A stretch of DNA of 13,377 nucleotides from UBA3496 sp964558115 (GCA_964558115.1 CAZLCI010000056.1:1-13377); one strand, 5' to 3'. Counted from the stretch's first letter, positions 1-6,880 are shown. Notes: a model not told the origin generated them from the sequence alone. A program made the numbers and translations.

Positions 1-2
1 TA

Positions 3-800
3 TGGGCAGAAAATTTAGCTATGACTGGACAACCAATAGTAGGTAATCAAAGTATCTACGTTCGAAAATGGCTGAGCGGTTCAATTGCAATGTCATATTT
101 TAAATTACAAAATTTAAAATTCCTAAATGAAAACAAGAAAAGACGAATTGAGAAATGGATATCTATCTTGGCCGAATTAATTGCAGATTCTTCTACAGGA
201 CCTTCAAGTGCAAAAAATAATCACGCGTACTGGAATAGCTTTAGTAATATGATTAATGGAATTGTCTTAAAGAGAAAAGATCTTATCGAAACCTCACTTT
301 CTCAATACGAAATTGCAATAGATGAAATGCTCTCAGAAGGAATTTTGCCTTTAGAGTTAAAAAGAGGAGAAAATTCACTCCATTATCACAATTTCTCTTT
401 AGAACCTCTGATTTTCACAGCAGAACTTGGTTCAAGAATCGGAAAGGATGCTTATAGCTTAAAATCAAATTTACTCTTTACTGACAAAACTCTTGATATC
501 CACACACTCGCAAATCTAATAATTTTGTCTATACAAAATCCTGACTATTTTAAACGTTTTACAGAAGAAAAACTTAGGATTAAGAAAAAAGGAACTATTT
601 CAAAATTTTTCAATGACCCAGATTTATCTTGGATGGAAATATATTATACAAGATTCAAGGATAAAAGATTAATTCCTTACATAAAACGTCTACGAAAATT
701 AAACAATTTCAAAAAATCTCAAAATAAGGGCTTACGAAACTGGAGAATTGGAGGTAATGCGACTGTTCTTTGGGGAACAAAAAAACTACTTTCTCAATAA
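3..800 (+). CDS. PL5-family alginate lyase, 5'-truncated by window edge
   Basis: The protein is the C-terminal part of a polysaccharide lyase family 5 (AlgL-type) enzyme, which cleaves mannuronate-rich alginate by beta-elimination, usually in the periplasm. The frame is open back to the window edge before the ATG at 21 (residues WAENLA precede it), so the true start lies upstream. Counting from that ATG, the family landmarks are VRKWLSGS (14-21), NNHAYW (66-71), ELKRG with HYHN (112-124) and a C-terminal GGN (about 245-247). From family knowledge of Pseudomonas AlgL (His202, Arg249, Tyr256), H68, R115 and Y122 are the likely catalytic counterparts, and the spacing R-x6-Y is kept. About 265 residues are present compared with about 370 for full AlgL. 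Its last 15 bp overlap the 3' end of the convergent FkbM gene. Neighbouring glycan genes fit a role in exopolysaccharide turnover. The substrate is inferred only from the family. Confidence 0.8.
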   Translation, partial: WAENLAMTGQPIVGNQSIYVRKWLSGSIAMSYFKLQNLKFLNENKKRRIEKWISILAELIADSSTGPSSAKNNHAYWNSFSNMINGIVLKRKDLIETSLSQYEIAIDEMLSEGILPLELKRGENSLHYHNFSLEPLIFTAELGSRIGKDAYSLKSNLLFTDKTLDIHTLANLIILSIQNPDYFKRFTEEKLRIKKKGTISKFFNDPDLSWMEIYYTRFKDKRLIPYIKRLRKLNNFKKSQNKGLRNWRIGGNATVLWGTKKLLSQ

Positions 801-1535
801 AAAGAAATTCTCCCCTTTTTGATATTCTTCGAATTTATATTGGCTAGTAGAAGCAAAAAACTCTCTAGAACAACCAGGGACAATTCTATCATGCAATTCG
901 ACAATGATTAACTTAACCTTTGGAATCCAATCAATATTTTTAGAAAAAATATCTTTTTCTGCCCCTTCCACATCTAGCTTTAAAATATCAATCTCATTAA
1001 TTGAATAATCAGTCATAAATCCCTCGACAGAAATCCCTTCATATAAACCTTCTGTAGATAGTTTAGATTCAGTAAAATTAAAAGCCCACTTCTCCGCACT
1101 AGGGTTAGATATATGTAAATCTGTAGAATGACTCCAAAGAGCCTTTTTTAAAAGAATTATATTCTCAAAACTTTTAGTATTCTTAGATAATATTTGATAA
1201 TTAGAATTTTCTGGTTCTAAAGCAAAAATCTTAGACTTGGGGAAGCGAACTGCAAAATAAATAGAACTTAACCCAATATTTGCTCCCGCATCTAAGATGA
1301 CTTTTGGATTTTTAGGCAACAAATGACTATCGTATTGTTCCTTTATAAATATTTCATCAAAAACTCTAAAATCAGAAGATTTTCCTCTCAGGGTTACTGA
1401 CTCCCCCTTTAAAAAAGAACTTTTAAAGGAAAGATTTCTTGTAAAATAAGCTAAAAGTTTACTAAAAAAAAATAAAACTATTGATTCAAAAAAATTTGTC
1501 TTTACAAGAAATCTCTTGTATTTTTTTAGAGACAC
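786..1535 (-). CDS. FkbM-family SAM-dependent methyltransferase
   Basis: This is a 249-residue class I methyltransferase of the FkbM family, enzymes that O-methylate sugars or other small acceptors and are common in polysaccharide and LPS gene clusters. The SAM-binding motif I is DAGANIGLSS (82-91). The acidic end of the next strand is EPE (107-109). The family signature DILKLDVEGAE lies at 183-193, followed by IIVELHD (210-216). A hydrophobic N-terminal stretch (about 15-31) may associate with the membrane. The start is a GTG at 1535, with GAAAGG about 9 nt upstream. The gene lies 31 bp downstream of the glycosyltransferase on the same strand, so the two are probably cotranscribed. The acceptor cannot be deduced. 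Its stop is inside the tail of the convergent lyase gene. Confidence 0.85.
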   Translation of the reverse strand: MSLKKYKRFLVKTNFFESIVLFFFSKLLAYFTRNLSFKSSFLKGESVTLRGKSSDFRVFDEIFIKEQYDSHLLPKNPKVILDAGANIGLSSIYFAVRFPKSKIFALEPENSNYQILSKNTKSFENIILLKKALWSHSTDLHISNPSAEKWAFNFTESKLSTEGLYEGISVEGFMTDYSINEIDILKLDVEGAEKDIFSKNIDWIPKVKLIIVELHDRIVPGCSREFFASTSQYKFEEYQKGENFFLLRK

Positions 1536-1566
1536 TTCAACATACCTTTCAATTATTTTGCAAAAA

Positions 1567-2556
1567 CTAACTCAACAAAGAAAGAGCCTTCTCAAATCTT
1601 ATGGCAGAAGTATGATCTCTAAGCACTCTTGCTTTTGCTCTAGAAGCAATTCCTTTCCTCTCTTCTTGATTTTCTAAATAAAATCTTATTAATTCTTTAA
1701 GTTCATCTCTATTTTTAAATGTAACAATTTCTTTCCCTGTCTCTAAAACTAAGTCCATATCAGGTTTATGATTTGATAAGACAAAAACTTCTGCGCCTGA
1801 ATAAATAATAGGTTTATCATCAGGGCATCTAACTGAATTGCCACCGTTTATTAAATTAATAAATATTTTTGTAGCTTTCGCAATTTTTAATTTCTTTAAA
1901 CCAAAAATACCTTCACTAGACGCTACTTTAGAAAGAATCCAAGGATCTTTCGAAGTATCCCATCTCGGACCCCAAATTTTAAAGTCAACATGATCATCGG
2001 TAAGACCAGAAAAGAATTCTTCACGATAACCATAGTGTCCTCCGATAAATACGACATCCGAACTGTAAAGAGATAATTCTTCCTTTTTTAAAGATTGTCC
2101 ATAAAAAGAGGGATCATATGAATGTGGCATAAATACAACATTATTAAATCCAAACAAATTTAATTCATTACGAAAATATGTGTCTTTAGTTATGAAAAGA
2201 TCAAAAGCAGCAACTTTTTTAAAATCTATTGGTTCTTGTTTGGACCCATATGGATTATCTCCGTAAAAACAAATAGTTTTACAATTGCTATTTTTTTTTA
2301 TTTCAAGAAGAGTTTCGGCAAAAATATTTCCTGCACGAAAAATAAACAATACATCAAAGTTTGACGCTTTTTTAACTAGCTGACGGTTCATCCAAGGAAT
2401 CCAGTTTCTTCTGAAACTTTTGTAGATGAAGGAATGGTTCCTATAAAAAAATGGAACTACTTCATGACCTAGAGAACGTATCCCATTAAAATAATCGTAA
2501 GATTCAGACGCGCCAGGTTCAAAATATTCCTTCGCGGCACAATATAAAACTTTCAT
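1567..2556 (-). CDS. CgeB-like family 1 glycosyltransferase
   Basis: This 329-residue protein has a GT-B-type layout resembling the CgeB / Glyco_trans_1_2 group, enzymes that transfer a sugar from a nucleotide donor and are often found in polysaccharide or spore-coat clusters. The N-terminal half (1-150) contains GHEVVPFFY (30-38), CFYGDNP (96-102) and PHSYDP (144-149). The C-terminal half (165-329) contains VVFIGG (168-173), FINLINGG (232-239), a GAEVFVLS segment (254-261) and a terminal EERKGIASRAKARVL helix typical of the family. The ATG at 2556 follows a GGAGAG about 9-11 nt upstream. It is the first gene of a two-gene minus-strand unit with the FkbM methyltransferase. Donor and acceptor are unknown. 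A role in extracellular polysaccharide or glycan modification is inferred from the neighbours. Confidence 0.75.
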   Translation of the reverse strand: MKVLYCAAKEYFEPGASESYDYFNGIRSLGHEVVPFFYRNHSFIYKSFRRNWIPWMNRQLVKKASNFDVLFIFRAGNIFAETLLEIKKNSNCKTICFYGDNPYGSKQEPIDFKKVAAFDLFITKDTYFRNELNLFGFNNVVFMPHSYDPSFYGQSLKKEELSLYSSDVVFIGGHYGYREEFFSGLTDDHVDFKIWGPRWDTSKDPWILSKVASSEGIFGLKKLKIAKATKIFINLINGGNSVRCPDDKPIIYSGAEVFVLSNHKPDMDLVLETGKEIVTFKNRDELKELIRFYLENQEERKGIASRAKARVLRDHTSAIRFEKALSLLS

Positions 2557-2600
2557 AAATATTAACTCTCCATAAACATCTTTAATCTAGAAAGTTTAAG

Positions 2601-2617
2601 AAAAATGAAAAATTCAT
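2601..2617 (-). terminator. weak intrinsic terminator after tRNA-Pro
   Basis: Read on the minus strand downstream of the tRNA, ATGAA-TTT-TTCAT forms a 5-bp stem with a 3-nt loop and runs directly into TTTTTC. The stem is AT-rich and weak, so this is only a candidate for ending the tRNA transcript before the glycosyltransferase gene. Confidence 0.3.
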
Positions 2618-2649
2618 GGTATCAACGGAAATGATTAGAAACAAGGTTT

Positions 2650-2726
2650 TGGTCGGGGCGATAGGATTCGAACCTACGACTTCCTGCTCCCAAAGCAGGC
2701 GCGCTACCAGGCTGCGCCACGCCCCG
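2650..2726 (-). tRNA. tRNA-Pro (anticodon TGG)
   Basis: The minus strand folds into a complete 77-nt tRNA. The acceptor stem is CGGGGCG (2726-2720) with CGCCCCG (2660-2654), followed by discriminator A (2653) and an encoded CCA (2652-2650). The D arm is GCGC-AGCCTGGTA-GCGC. The anticodon stem is CCTGC/GCAGG around loop TTTGGGA (2694-2688), with anticodon TGG at 2692-2690, giving proline. The T arm contains GGTTCGAATCC. The UGG anticodon reads CCA and CCG and, if U34 is modified, other proline codons. A strong promoter lies about 40 bp upstream, overlapped by a CRP-like palindrome. The 3' end faces the polysaccharide genes, the usual orientation for a tRNA-linked island, but no integrase or duplicated tRNA 3' end was seen. 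Confidence 0.97.
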
Positions 2727-2767
2727 ATTAAATACATAACTATTAGAACTACATAGTTACTTAAGAA

Positions 2768-2783
2768 TGTGAGCATACTCACA
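2768..2783. promoter_or_regulatory. CRP-consensus palindrome (candidate operator)
   Basis: The sequence TGTGAGCATACTCACA is a perfect 6-bp inverted repeat around 4 nt. It matches the CRP half-site consensus TGTGA-N6-TCACA exactly. It covers the -10 box of the tRNA-Pro promoter on the minus strand, a position expected to repress, and its centre lies about 106 bp upstream of the lhgO start on the plus strand, where it could activate. No CRP-family gene is present in the window, so binding is inferred from the motif alone. Confidence 0.5.
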
Positions 2784-2800
2784 CATATATCTACAGTCAA
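2772..2800 (-). promoter_or_regulatory. sigma70-type promoter of tRNA-Pro
   Basis: On the minus strand a -35 box TTGACT (2800-2795) is followed by a 17-bp spacer and a -10 box TATGCT (2777-2772). Transcription would start near 2765, giving a leader of about 40 nt before the tRNA. Spacing is ideal and five of six -35 bases match the consensus. Confidence 0.65.
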
Positions 2801-2825
2801 CAGTTCATCTTGTCCATTATATAAA
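2797..2825 (+). promoter_or_regulatory. possible lhgO promoter
   Basis: TCAACA (2797-2802) and TATAAA (2820-2825) are separated by 17 bp and lie about 57 bp before the lhgO start. The -35 is weak. A second AT-rich candidate, TTGCAA (2829-2834) with TAAAAT (2851-2856) and 16-bp spacing, lies closer to the gene. I cannot choose between them from sequence alone. Confidence 0.3.
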
Positions 2826-2881
2826 ATTTTGCAAAACTATCTATGTTCATTAAAATATAAAATTAAATTTCGAGGTTTTTT

Positions 2882-4105
2882 TTGAAAAAAAATATTTATG
2901 ATATAGCAATCGTTGGTGGAGGCATTATAGGCTTATCCACTGCTCTTCAAATTTCAAATACCTATCCTGATTTACGACTAATTGTTCTTGAAAAAGAAGG
3001 AGTTCTAGGGTTACACCAATCTTCAAGAAACAGCGGTGTTATTCACTCAGGAATCTACTATAGACCGGATTCTATGAAAGCAAAAACTTGTGTTTCTGGT
3101 GCTAGAAAAATGATTGAATTTGCCCAGGAGCACAATATAAATCACGAAATTTGTGGGAAAGTCATTGTTGCCACTAATCAAATGCAGATTCCTAGACTCG
3201 AAGAACTTTACAAACGGGCTAAAGCTAATGGTGTAGAAGGTATAAAAATGATTGAAAAAGAAGAACTTCTCGAAAAGGAGCCATATGCAAAGGGAGTGAA
3301 AGCACTATGGGTTCCTAGTACCGGGATAATTGATTATCCAGGAGTTCTCAAAACCTACGCAAAACTTATTCTTGAAAAAGGTCAAGAAATCAAATTGAAT
3401 CAGAGTGTAAAAAAAATTGAAATTAAAAAAAATCAAATATACATAGATTGCAACGATGGAGAATTCTGTAGTTCTTACTTGATAAATTGTGCGGGTCTTT
3501 ACGCAGATCGTATAGCAGGTTTAGCGGGTGCAAAACTACCAGTAAAAATTGTTCCGTTTCGGGGAGAATATTATCAAATAAAACCATCTAAAGAGAATTT
3601 GGTAAATGGGTTAATCTATCCTGTACCTGATCCCGCTTTTCCATTTCTAGGTGTACATTTCACAAAAAGAATTGATGGTACTGTAGAAGCCGGTCCAAAT
3701 GCAGTATTAGCATTTGCAAGAGAAGGTTATAGAAAAAACAACTTTAATTTTATAGATCTTATGGAAACTATTACTTATGGTGGATTTTTAAAACTTGCAA
3801 GTAAATACTGGAAAGTAGGGATGGGTGAAATGTATAGGTCCTTTAGTAAAAACGCATTTACTAAGGCATTACAAGAATTACTCCCTGAAATTCAAAAGGA
3901 TGATCTAATTGATGGTGGTTCGGGCGTAAGAGCACAAGCAATAGATAGAAATGGAAAACTTATAGATGATTTTTCTATTATTCACACCGAAAAAGCCCTA
4001 CATGTCTGTAACGCCCCATCACCTGGAGCAACATCTTCTATAGCAATAGGCGAAACGATAACAAGCATGTTGAAAGAGTCCTTCCCAAATTTAATAAACT
4101 CTTGA
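2882..4105 (+). CDS. lhgO: L-2-hydroxyglutarate oxidase/dehydrogenase
   Basis: This FAD-dependent membrane-associated enzyme oxidises L-2-hydroxyglutarate to 2-oxoglutarate, repairing a by-product of central metabolism or acting in lysine/glutarate catabolism. The 407 residues match LhgO along the whole length: FAD-binding GGGIIG (12-17), HQSSRNSGVIHSGIYY (45-60), a PFRGEYY segment, IYPVPDP with PFLGVH and GPNAVLAF in the middle, then GVRAQA and a C-terminal NAPSPGATSS. This is the DAO/glycerol-3-phosphate dehydrogenase superfamily fold, and the length is close to the usual 400-420. The start is TTG at 2882, supported by GAGG at 2872-2875 with 6-nt spacing and by the protein aligning from the first residues; no ATG is available at that position. 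It ends with TGA 3 bp from the convergent PLP-enzyme gene. It appears monocistronic and may be under the CRP-like site upstream. Confidence 0.93.
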   Translation: MKKNIYDIAIVGGGIIGLSTALQISNTYPDLRLIVLEKEGVLGLHQSSRNSGVIHSGIYYRPDSMKAKTCVSGARKMIEFAQEHNINHEICGKVIVATNQMQIPRLEELYKRAKANGVEGIKMIEKEELLEKEPYAKGVKALWVPSTGIIDYPGVLKTYAKLILEKGQEIKLNQSVKKIEIKKNQIYIDCNDGEFCSSYLINCAGLYADRIAGLAGAKLPVKIVPFRGEYYQIKPSKENLVNGLIYPVPDPAFPFLGVHFTKRIDGTVEAGPNAVLAFAREGYRKNNFNFIDLMETITYGGFLKLASKYWKVGMGEMYRSFSKNAFTKALQELLPEIQKDDLIDGGSGVRAQAIDRNGKLIDDFSIIHTEKALHVCNAPSPGATSSIAIGETITSMLKESFPNLINS

Positions 4106-4108
4106 AAT

Positions 4109-5071
4109 TTAAGAAGATAATAGTTGTAATAACAACTCTGTAGTTAGATTTCCGCCACTAACTATAGAAACAGTTTTTCCTGGATTTACTAATTTTTTAG
4201 CAAAAAACGCTGCTGCTGAAACAGCTCCTGCAGGTTCACATAAAATTTTTGATTCATTTAACAGTTTTAAAAAAGAATTAATAATGTCTTCTTCACTTAC
4301 AAGAACAATGTCATCTACTCTTTCTTTAATATGAACAAATGGAAGATTTCCTGGTGTAGTTGCAGCTAGACCATCAGCAATACTATTCCAATTGTCTATA
4401 GTAACTGGTTTTCGAGCTAATAAAGAGTGGTATGCTGCCGCTGCTCCATTTGGTTGAACTCCCACTACTCTAATACTTGGTCGTTGCAACTTAATAGCAC
4501 TTGCAATGCCAGCTATAAGACCACCTGAACTACATGGTACTAAAACGGTTTGGACATCTTCCAGATCATCTAAAATCTCCATCCCGATACTTCCATGCGC
4601 AATCGGAACTCTTCTATCTTCGGTAGTATCAATTGCAATCATATTTTTTTTAGTGGCAATCTCAAACATTTTATCCTTCCTGGAAGAATAATGAGTTCCA
4701 CAAAAAACAATCTCTGCGCCAAGCTTCTTAATAGCATCTACCTTAGATCGACTAGTCTGATCTAAAAGGACTACAACTACTTTCACACTATAAACAGAAC
4801 CAGCCAGAGCAAAAGCTTTTGCAAAATTCCCTGAAGATGTCATTACAATGCCTCTTTTACGTTGTTCTGAATTTAAAGAACCCATAATATAAAATGCAGC
4901 ACGAGGTTTATAAGAATTAGTAATTTGCAGGTTTTCTAGTTTAAGAAAAAGAGAATTGTAATTATTTGCTTCTGGAGAATTAGCAAAAGGAATTAAAGGA
5001 GTTTTTCTTATTAATTTATGAGGATTTGATTGTGCTTGTTTTATTTCATTTAGAGTAATTAATTCGCTCAT
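4109..5071 (-). CDS. threonine dehydratase-like PLP enzyme (fold type II)
   Basis: This 320-residue protein belongs to the fold-type II PLP family of serine/threonine dehydratases and related ammonia-lyases such as threo-3-hydroxyaspartate dehydratase. The Schiff-base lysine is K55 in SYKPRAA (53-59). The substrate-carboxylate loop is SSGNFAKA (79-86). The phosphate-binding loop, normally glycine-rich, is SSGGL (181-185). CEPAGA (278-283) and the C-terminal SGGN (305-308) are typical. There is no C-terminal ACT regulatory domain, so a catabolic or racemase-like enzyme is more likely than biosynthetic IlvA. I chose the ATG at 5071, which has AAAGGGA just upstream, over the in-frame TTG at 5083, which has no ribosome binding site. 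The gene lies 60 bp behind dppF and is probably cotranscribed with it, suggesting use of imported peptides or amino acids. The exact substrate is uncertain. Confidence 0.82.
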   Translation of the reverse strand: MSELITLNEIKQAQSNPHKLIRKTPLIPFANSPEANNYNSLFLKLENLQITNSYKPRAAFYIMGSLNSEQRKRGIVMTSSGNFAKAFALAGSVYSVKVVVVLLDQTSRSKVDAIKKLGAEIVFCGTHYSSRKDKMFEIATKKNMIAIDTTEDRRVPIAHGSIGMEILDDLEDVQTVLVPCSSGGLIAGIASAIKLQRPSIRVVGVQPNGAAAAYHSLLARKPVTIDNWNSIADGLAATTPGNLPFVHIKERVDDIVLVSEEDIINSFLKLLNESKILCEPAGAVSAAAFFAKKLVNPGKTVSIVSGGNLTTELLLQLLSS

Positions 5072-5131
5072 ATTCCCTTTCAAGAAAATCTAAAAGATCA
5101 CAAATTTAAAAGGTAAAAAAGAGGAAGTATA

Positions 5132-6145
5132 CTACGCTGCAGCAGAATCACCAGAAGGACTACTATTCCCATAAATTTTTTCTGAGAGATGGCAAGCAAC
5201 TGTATGACCAGGACTCATTTCAAGCATAGGAGGATCCTCCTGTTCACATATGTCTTCTTTGTATGGACATCTTGTGTGAAAACGGCACCCAGATGGAGGA
5301 TTCACTGGACTAGGAACATCACCTTTTAAAAGTATACGTTCCGTTTTAACAGTTGGATCTGGAACAGGCACAGCAGATAAGAGCGCTTCGGTATAAGGAT
5401 GTTTGGGAGAAGAGACAAGTTCGTCTGCTTCTGAAAGTTCAACAATTTTTCCTAGATACATTACAGCTATTCTATCGCTAACATGCTGAACAACAGCAAG
5501 ATCATGCGCTATCATTACATAAGCAATACCCAAATCCTTTTGTAAGTCTTCTAGCAAATTAATTACCTGTGCTTGAATAGAAACATCCAATGCACTAACT
5601 GGTTCATCTCCAATAATTAGTTTTGGATTTAGAGCTAAAGCTCTCGCGAGACCAATTCTTTGTCGCTGTCCACCTGAAAATTCGTGAGGGTATCTACGAA
5701 TATGCTCAGGACGTAATCCAACTCTGTGAAGTAATTGTTCAACTCTATCTTTTCTCTCCTGTCCTTTTGCAACATTATGAATAGTAAGTGGTTCCCCAAC
5801 TATACTACCAATAGTCATTCTAGGGTTTAATGATGCATAGGGATCTTGAAAAATTATTTGCATTTGTCTTCGACGTTTCCTTAATTCCTCGTTACTAAGA
5901 TCACAAATATTTTCGCCTTCAAAATTGATCTCACCAGAGGTAGGTTCTATTAATCGAAGAATAGAACGACCAGCGGTCGATTTTCCACATCCGCTTTCAC
6001 CAACTAAACCTAAGGTCTCACCAGGTTTAACTTCAAAACTAATACCATCAACAGCTTTAACATAATTCCTAACTCGAGAGAAAACACCTCCTCGAACAGG
6101 AAAGTACTTAACTAAATTTTTAACTTCTAAAAGATTTTCTGTCAT
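5132..6145 (-). CDS. dppF: dipeptide/oligopeptide ABC transporter ATP-binding protein (DppF/OppF)
   Basis: This is a cytoplasmic ATPase subunit of a binding-protein-dependent peptide importer. The 337 residues show Walker A GESGCGKST (49-57), Q-loop Q100, signature SGGQR (157-161), Walker B LIIGDE (176-181), D-loop SALD (184-187) and switch H214. The C-terminal oligopeptide-transporter domain begins at HPYT (249-252) and has cysteines at 287, 293, 300 and 318, the four-cysteine pattern known in this subfamily and linked to an iron-sulfur cluster in some members. The ATG at 6145 follows GGCGAGGA. It is the promoter-proximal gene of a minus-strand unit with the PLP enzyme. Permease and binding-protein genes lie about 4 kb away on the other strand, and the partner ATPase (DppD) is not in the window. 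Substrate may be peptides, nickel or other small molecules handled by this family. Confidence 0.93.
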   Translation of the reverse strand: MTENLLEVKNLVKYFPVRGGVFSRVRNYVKAVDGISFEVKPGETLGLVGESGCGKSTAGRSILRLIEPTSGEINFEGENICDLSNEELRKRRRQMQIIFQDPYASLNPRMTIGSIVGEPLTIHNVAKGQERKDRVEQLLHRVGLRPEHIRRYPHEFSGGQRQRIGLARALALNPKLIIGDEPVSALDVSIQAQVINLLEDLQKDLGIAYVMIAHDLAVVQHVSDRIAVMYLGKIVELSEADELVSSPKHPYTEALLSAVPVPDPTVKTERILLKGDVPSPVNPPSGCRFHTRCPYKEDICEQEDPPMLEMSPGHTVACHLSEKIYGNSSPSGDSAAA

Positions 6146-6335
6146 TTTCCTCGCCTAATCTCAGTAATATACATTGCCTATTAGGTTGGTAAAAAAAATA
6201 AAATATAAGATGAACATACTTTATCAATTCATAACATAAAATCGCAAGTGTTAACTAAATAAAAAACTTCTAGATAAAAACATTGACCCAAAGATACACA
6301 TTTGTTAACTTCACGAGTCTATATAAATTAATCAA

Positions 6336-6341
6336 TATAAT
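6336..6341 (+). promoter_or_regulatory. -10 box for the Rho_N-domain gene
   Basis: A perfect TATAAT lies 32 bp before the start codon in the 228-bp divergent region between dppF and this gene. No good -35 is correctly spaced (TTCACG at 6310-6315 would need a 20-bp spacer), so an activator may be needed. The rest of the 6146-6373 region is AT-rich and holds the ribosome binding site GGAGG (6364-6368) plus two copies of TGTTAACT (6249-6256, 6303-6310). I see no confident dppF promoter in it. Confidence 0.4.
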
Positions 6342-6373
6342 TTGGATTAAAAAAAGAAAAACCGGAGGAAAGA

Positions 6374-6841
6374 ATGTCCCCTGAAGATAAGCCAAAAGAT
6401 GATATAAAAGAAGAACAAACCGAGGAAGCTAGTGCATCTGCTGAAGAAGAACAAACCGAGGAAGCTAGTGCACCTGCTGAAGAAGAACAAACCGAGGAAG
6501 CTAGTGCACCTGCTGAAGAAGAAATTCCCAAACTTAGCGCCGGTGAAATTGATAAAATGAATGTGCCTAAGCTAAAAGAAGCTGCACTTGGATATGGCGG
6601 AAAAATTACCGGGGTTCATGGTATGGACAAAACACAATTAGTTCGTGTTTTGAAAGAAATTAATGATATACCTCTTCAAGAAAGTAAAAGAACTTCTAAT
6701 ATTGATCGTGCATCTATAAAAGAGAAAATTAAAACTCTCAAAAAGGAGCGTGACCAATACCTAGAAACTCAAGATTCGCAACAACTAAAAAGAACAAGAA
6801 ATAAAATTAAAGCCCTTAGAAGAAAACTTGTTAGAGCTTAA
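6374..6841 (+). CDS. small Rho_N/SAP-like domain protein with acidic repeats
   Basis: This 155-residue protein has three parts. Residues 1-50 are highly acidic and low-complexity, made largely of three 12-residue repeats (13-48). Residues 58-97 resemble the Rho termination factor N-terminal (Rho_N/SAP-like) helix-extended-helix fold, with MNVPKLKEAAL, then ITGVHGMDK, then a leucine-rich helix. Residues 113-153 form a strongly basic helical segment (ASIKEKIKTLKKE, then LKRTRNKIKALRRKL). Rho_N-like domains bind nucleic acid or act as small helical adapters; a nucleic-acid role fits the basic tail but is inference. An ideal GGAGG at 6364-6368 sits 5 nt before the ATG. It is divergent from dppF and stands alone. 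It is not Rho itself, since no ATPase domain is present. The exact function is unknown. Confidence 0.8.
   Translation: MSPEDKPKDDIKEEQTEEASASAEEEQTEEASAPAEEEQTEEASAPAEEEIPKLSAGEIDKMNVPKLKEAALGYGGKITGVHGMDKTQLVRVLKEINDIPLQESKRTSNIDRASIKEKIKTLKKERDQYLETQDSQQLKRTRNKIKALRRKLVRA
6410..6517 (+). repeat. three tandem 36-bp repeats inside the Rho_N gene
   Basis: Copies lie at 6410-6445, 6446-6481 and 6482-6517. Copies 2 and 3 are identical, and copy 1 differs by one base (T for C), changing Pro to Ser. Each encodes the 12-residue acidic unit EEQTEEASAPAE. Near-identity at DNA level, including third codon positions, points to recent slippage or recombination rather than protein-level constraint. Confidence 0.95.
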
Positions 6842-6863
6842 TTAAGTTTTCGTTTTAGTTATA

Positions 6864-6880
6864 AGAAGAGAACTCTTTTT
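6864..6880 (+). terminator. weak terminator-like hairpin after Rho_N gene
   Basis: AGAAGA and TCTTTT can pair, with one G-U pair, around GAAC, and a short T tract (to 6880) follows, 25 bp after the Rho_N stop. The stem is weak. It may separate this gene from the arsS-like gene, or mean nothing. Confidence 0.2.

Noticed and set aside
2582..2800. 72-aa minus-strand reading frame containing VARLLWEQEVVGSNPIAPT
   Set aside because: It is the translation of the tRNA-Pro gene and its flanks, a well-known annotation artefact; the DNA is fully explained by the tRNA and its promoter.
6410..6517. CRISPR-like array from regularly spaced 36-bp repeats
   Set aside because: The repeats are directly adjacent with no spacers, lie in frame in a coding sequence and encode a 12-residue acidic unit.
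6328..6531. Serine/alanine-rich repetitive minus-strand reading frame
   Set aside because: It is the antisense of the acidic 36-bp repeats in the Rho_N gene, with no ribosome binding site or domain.
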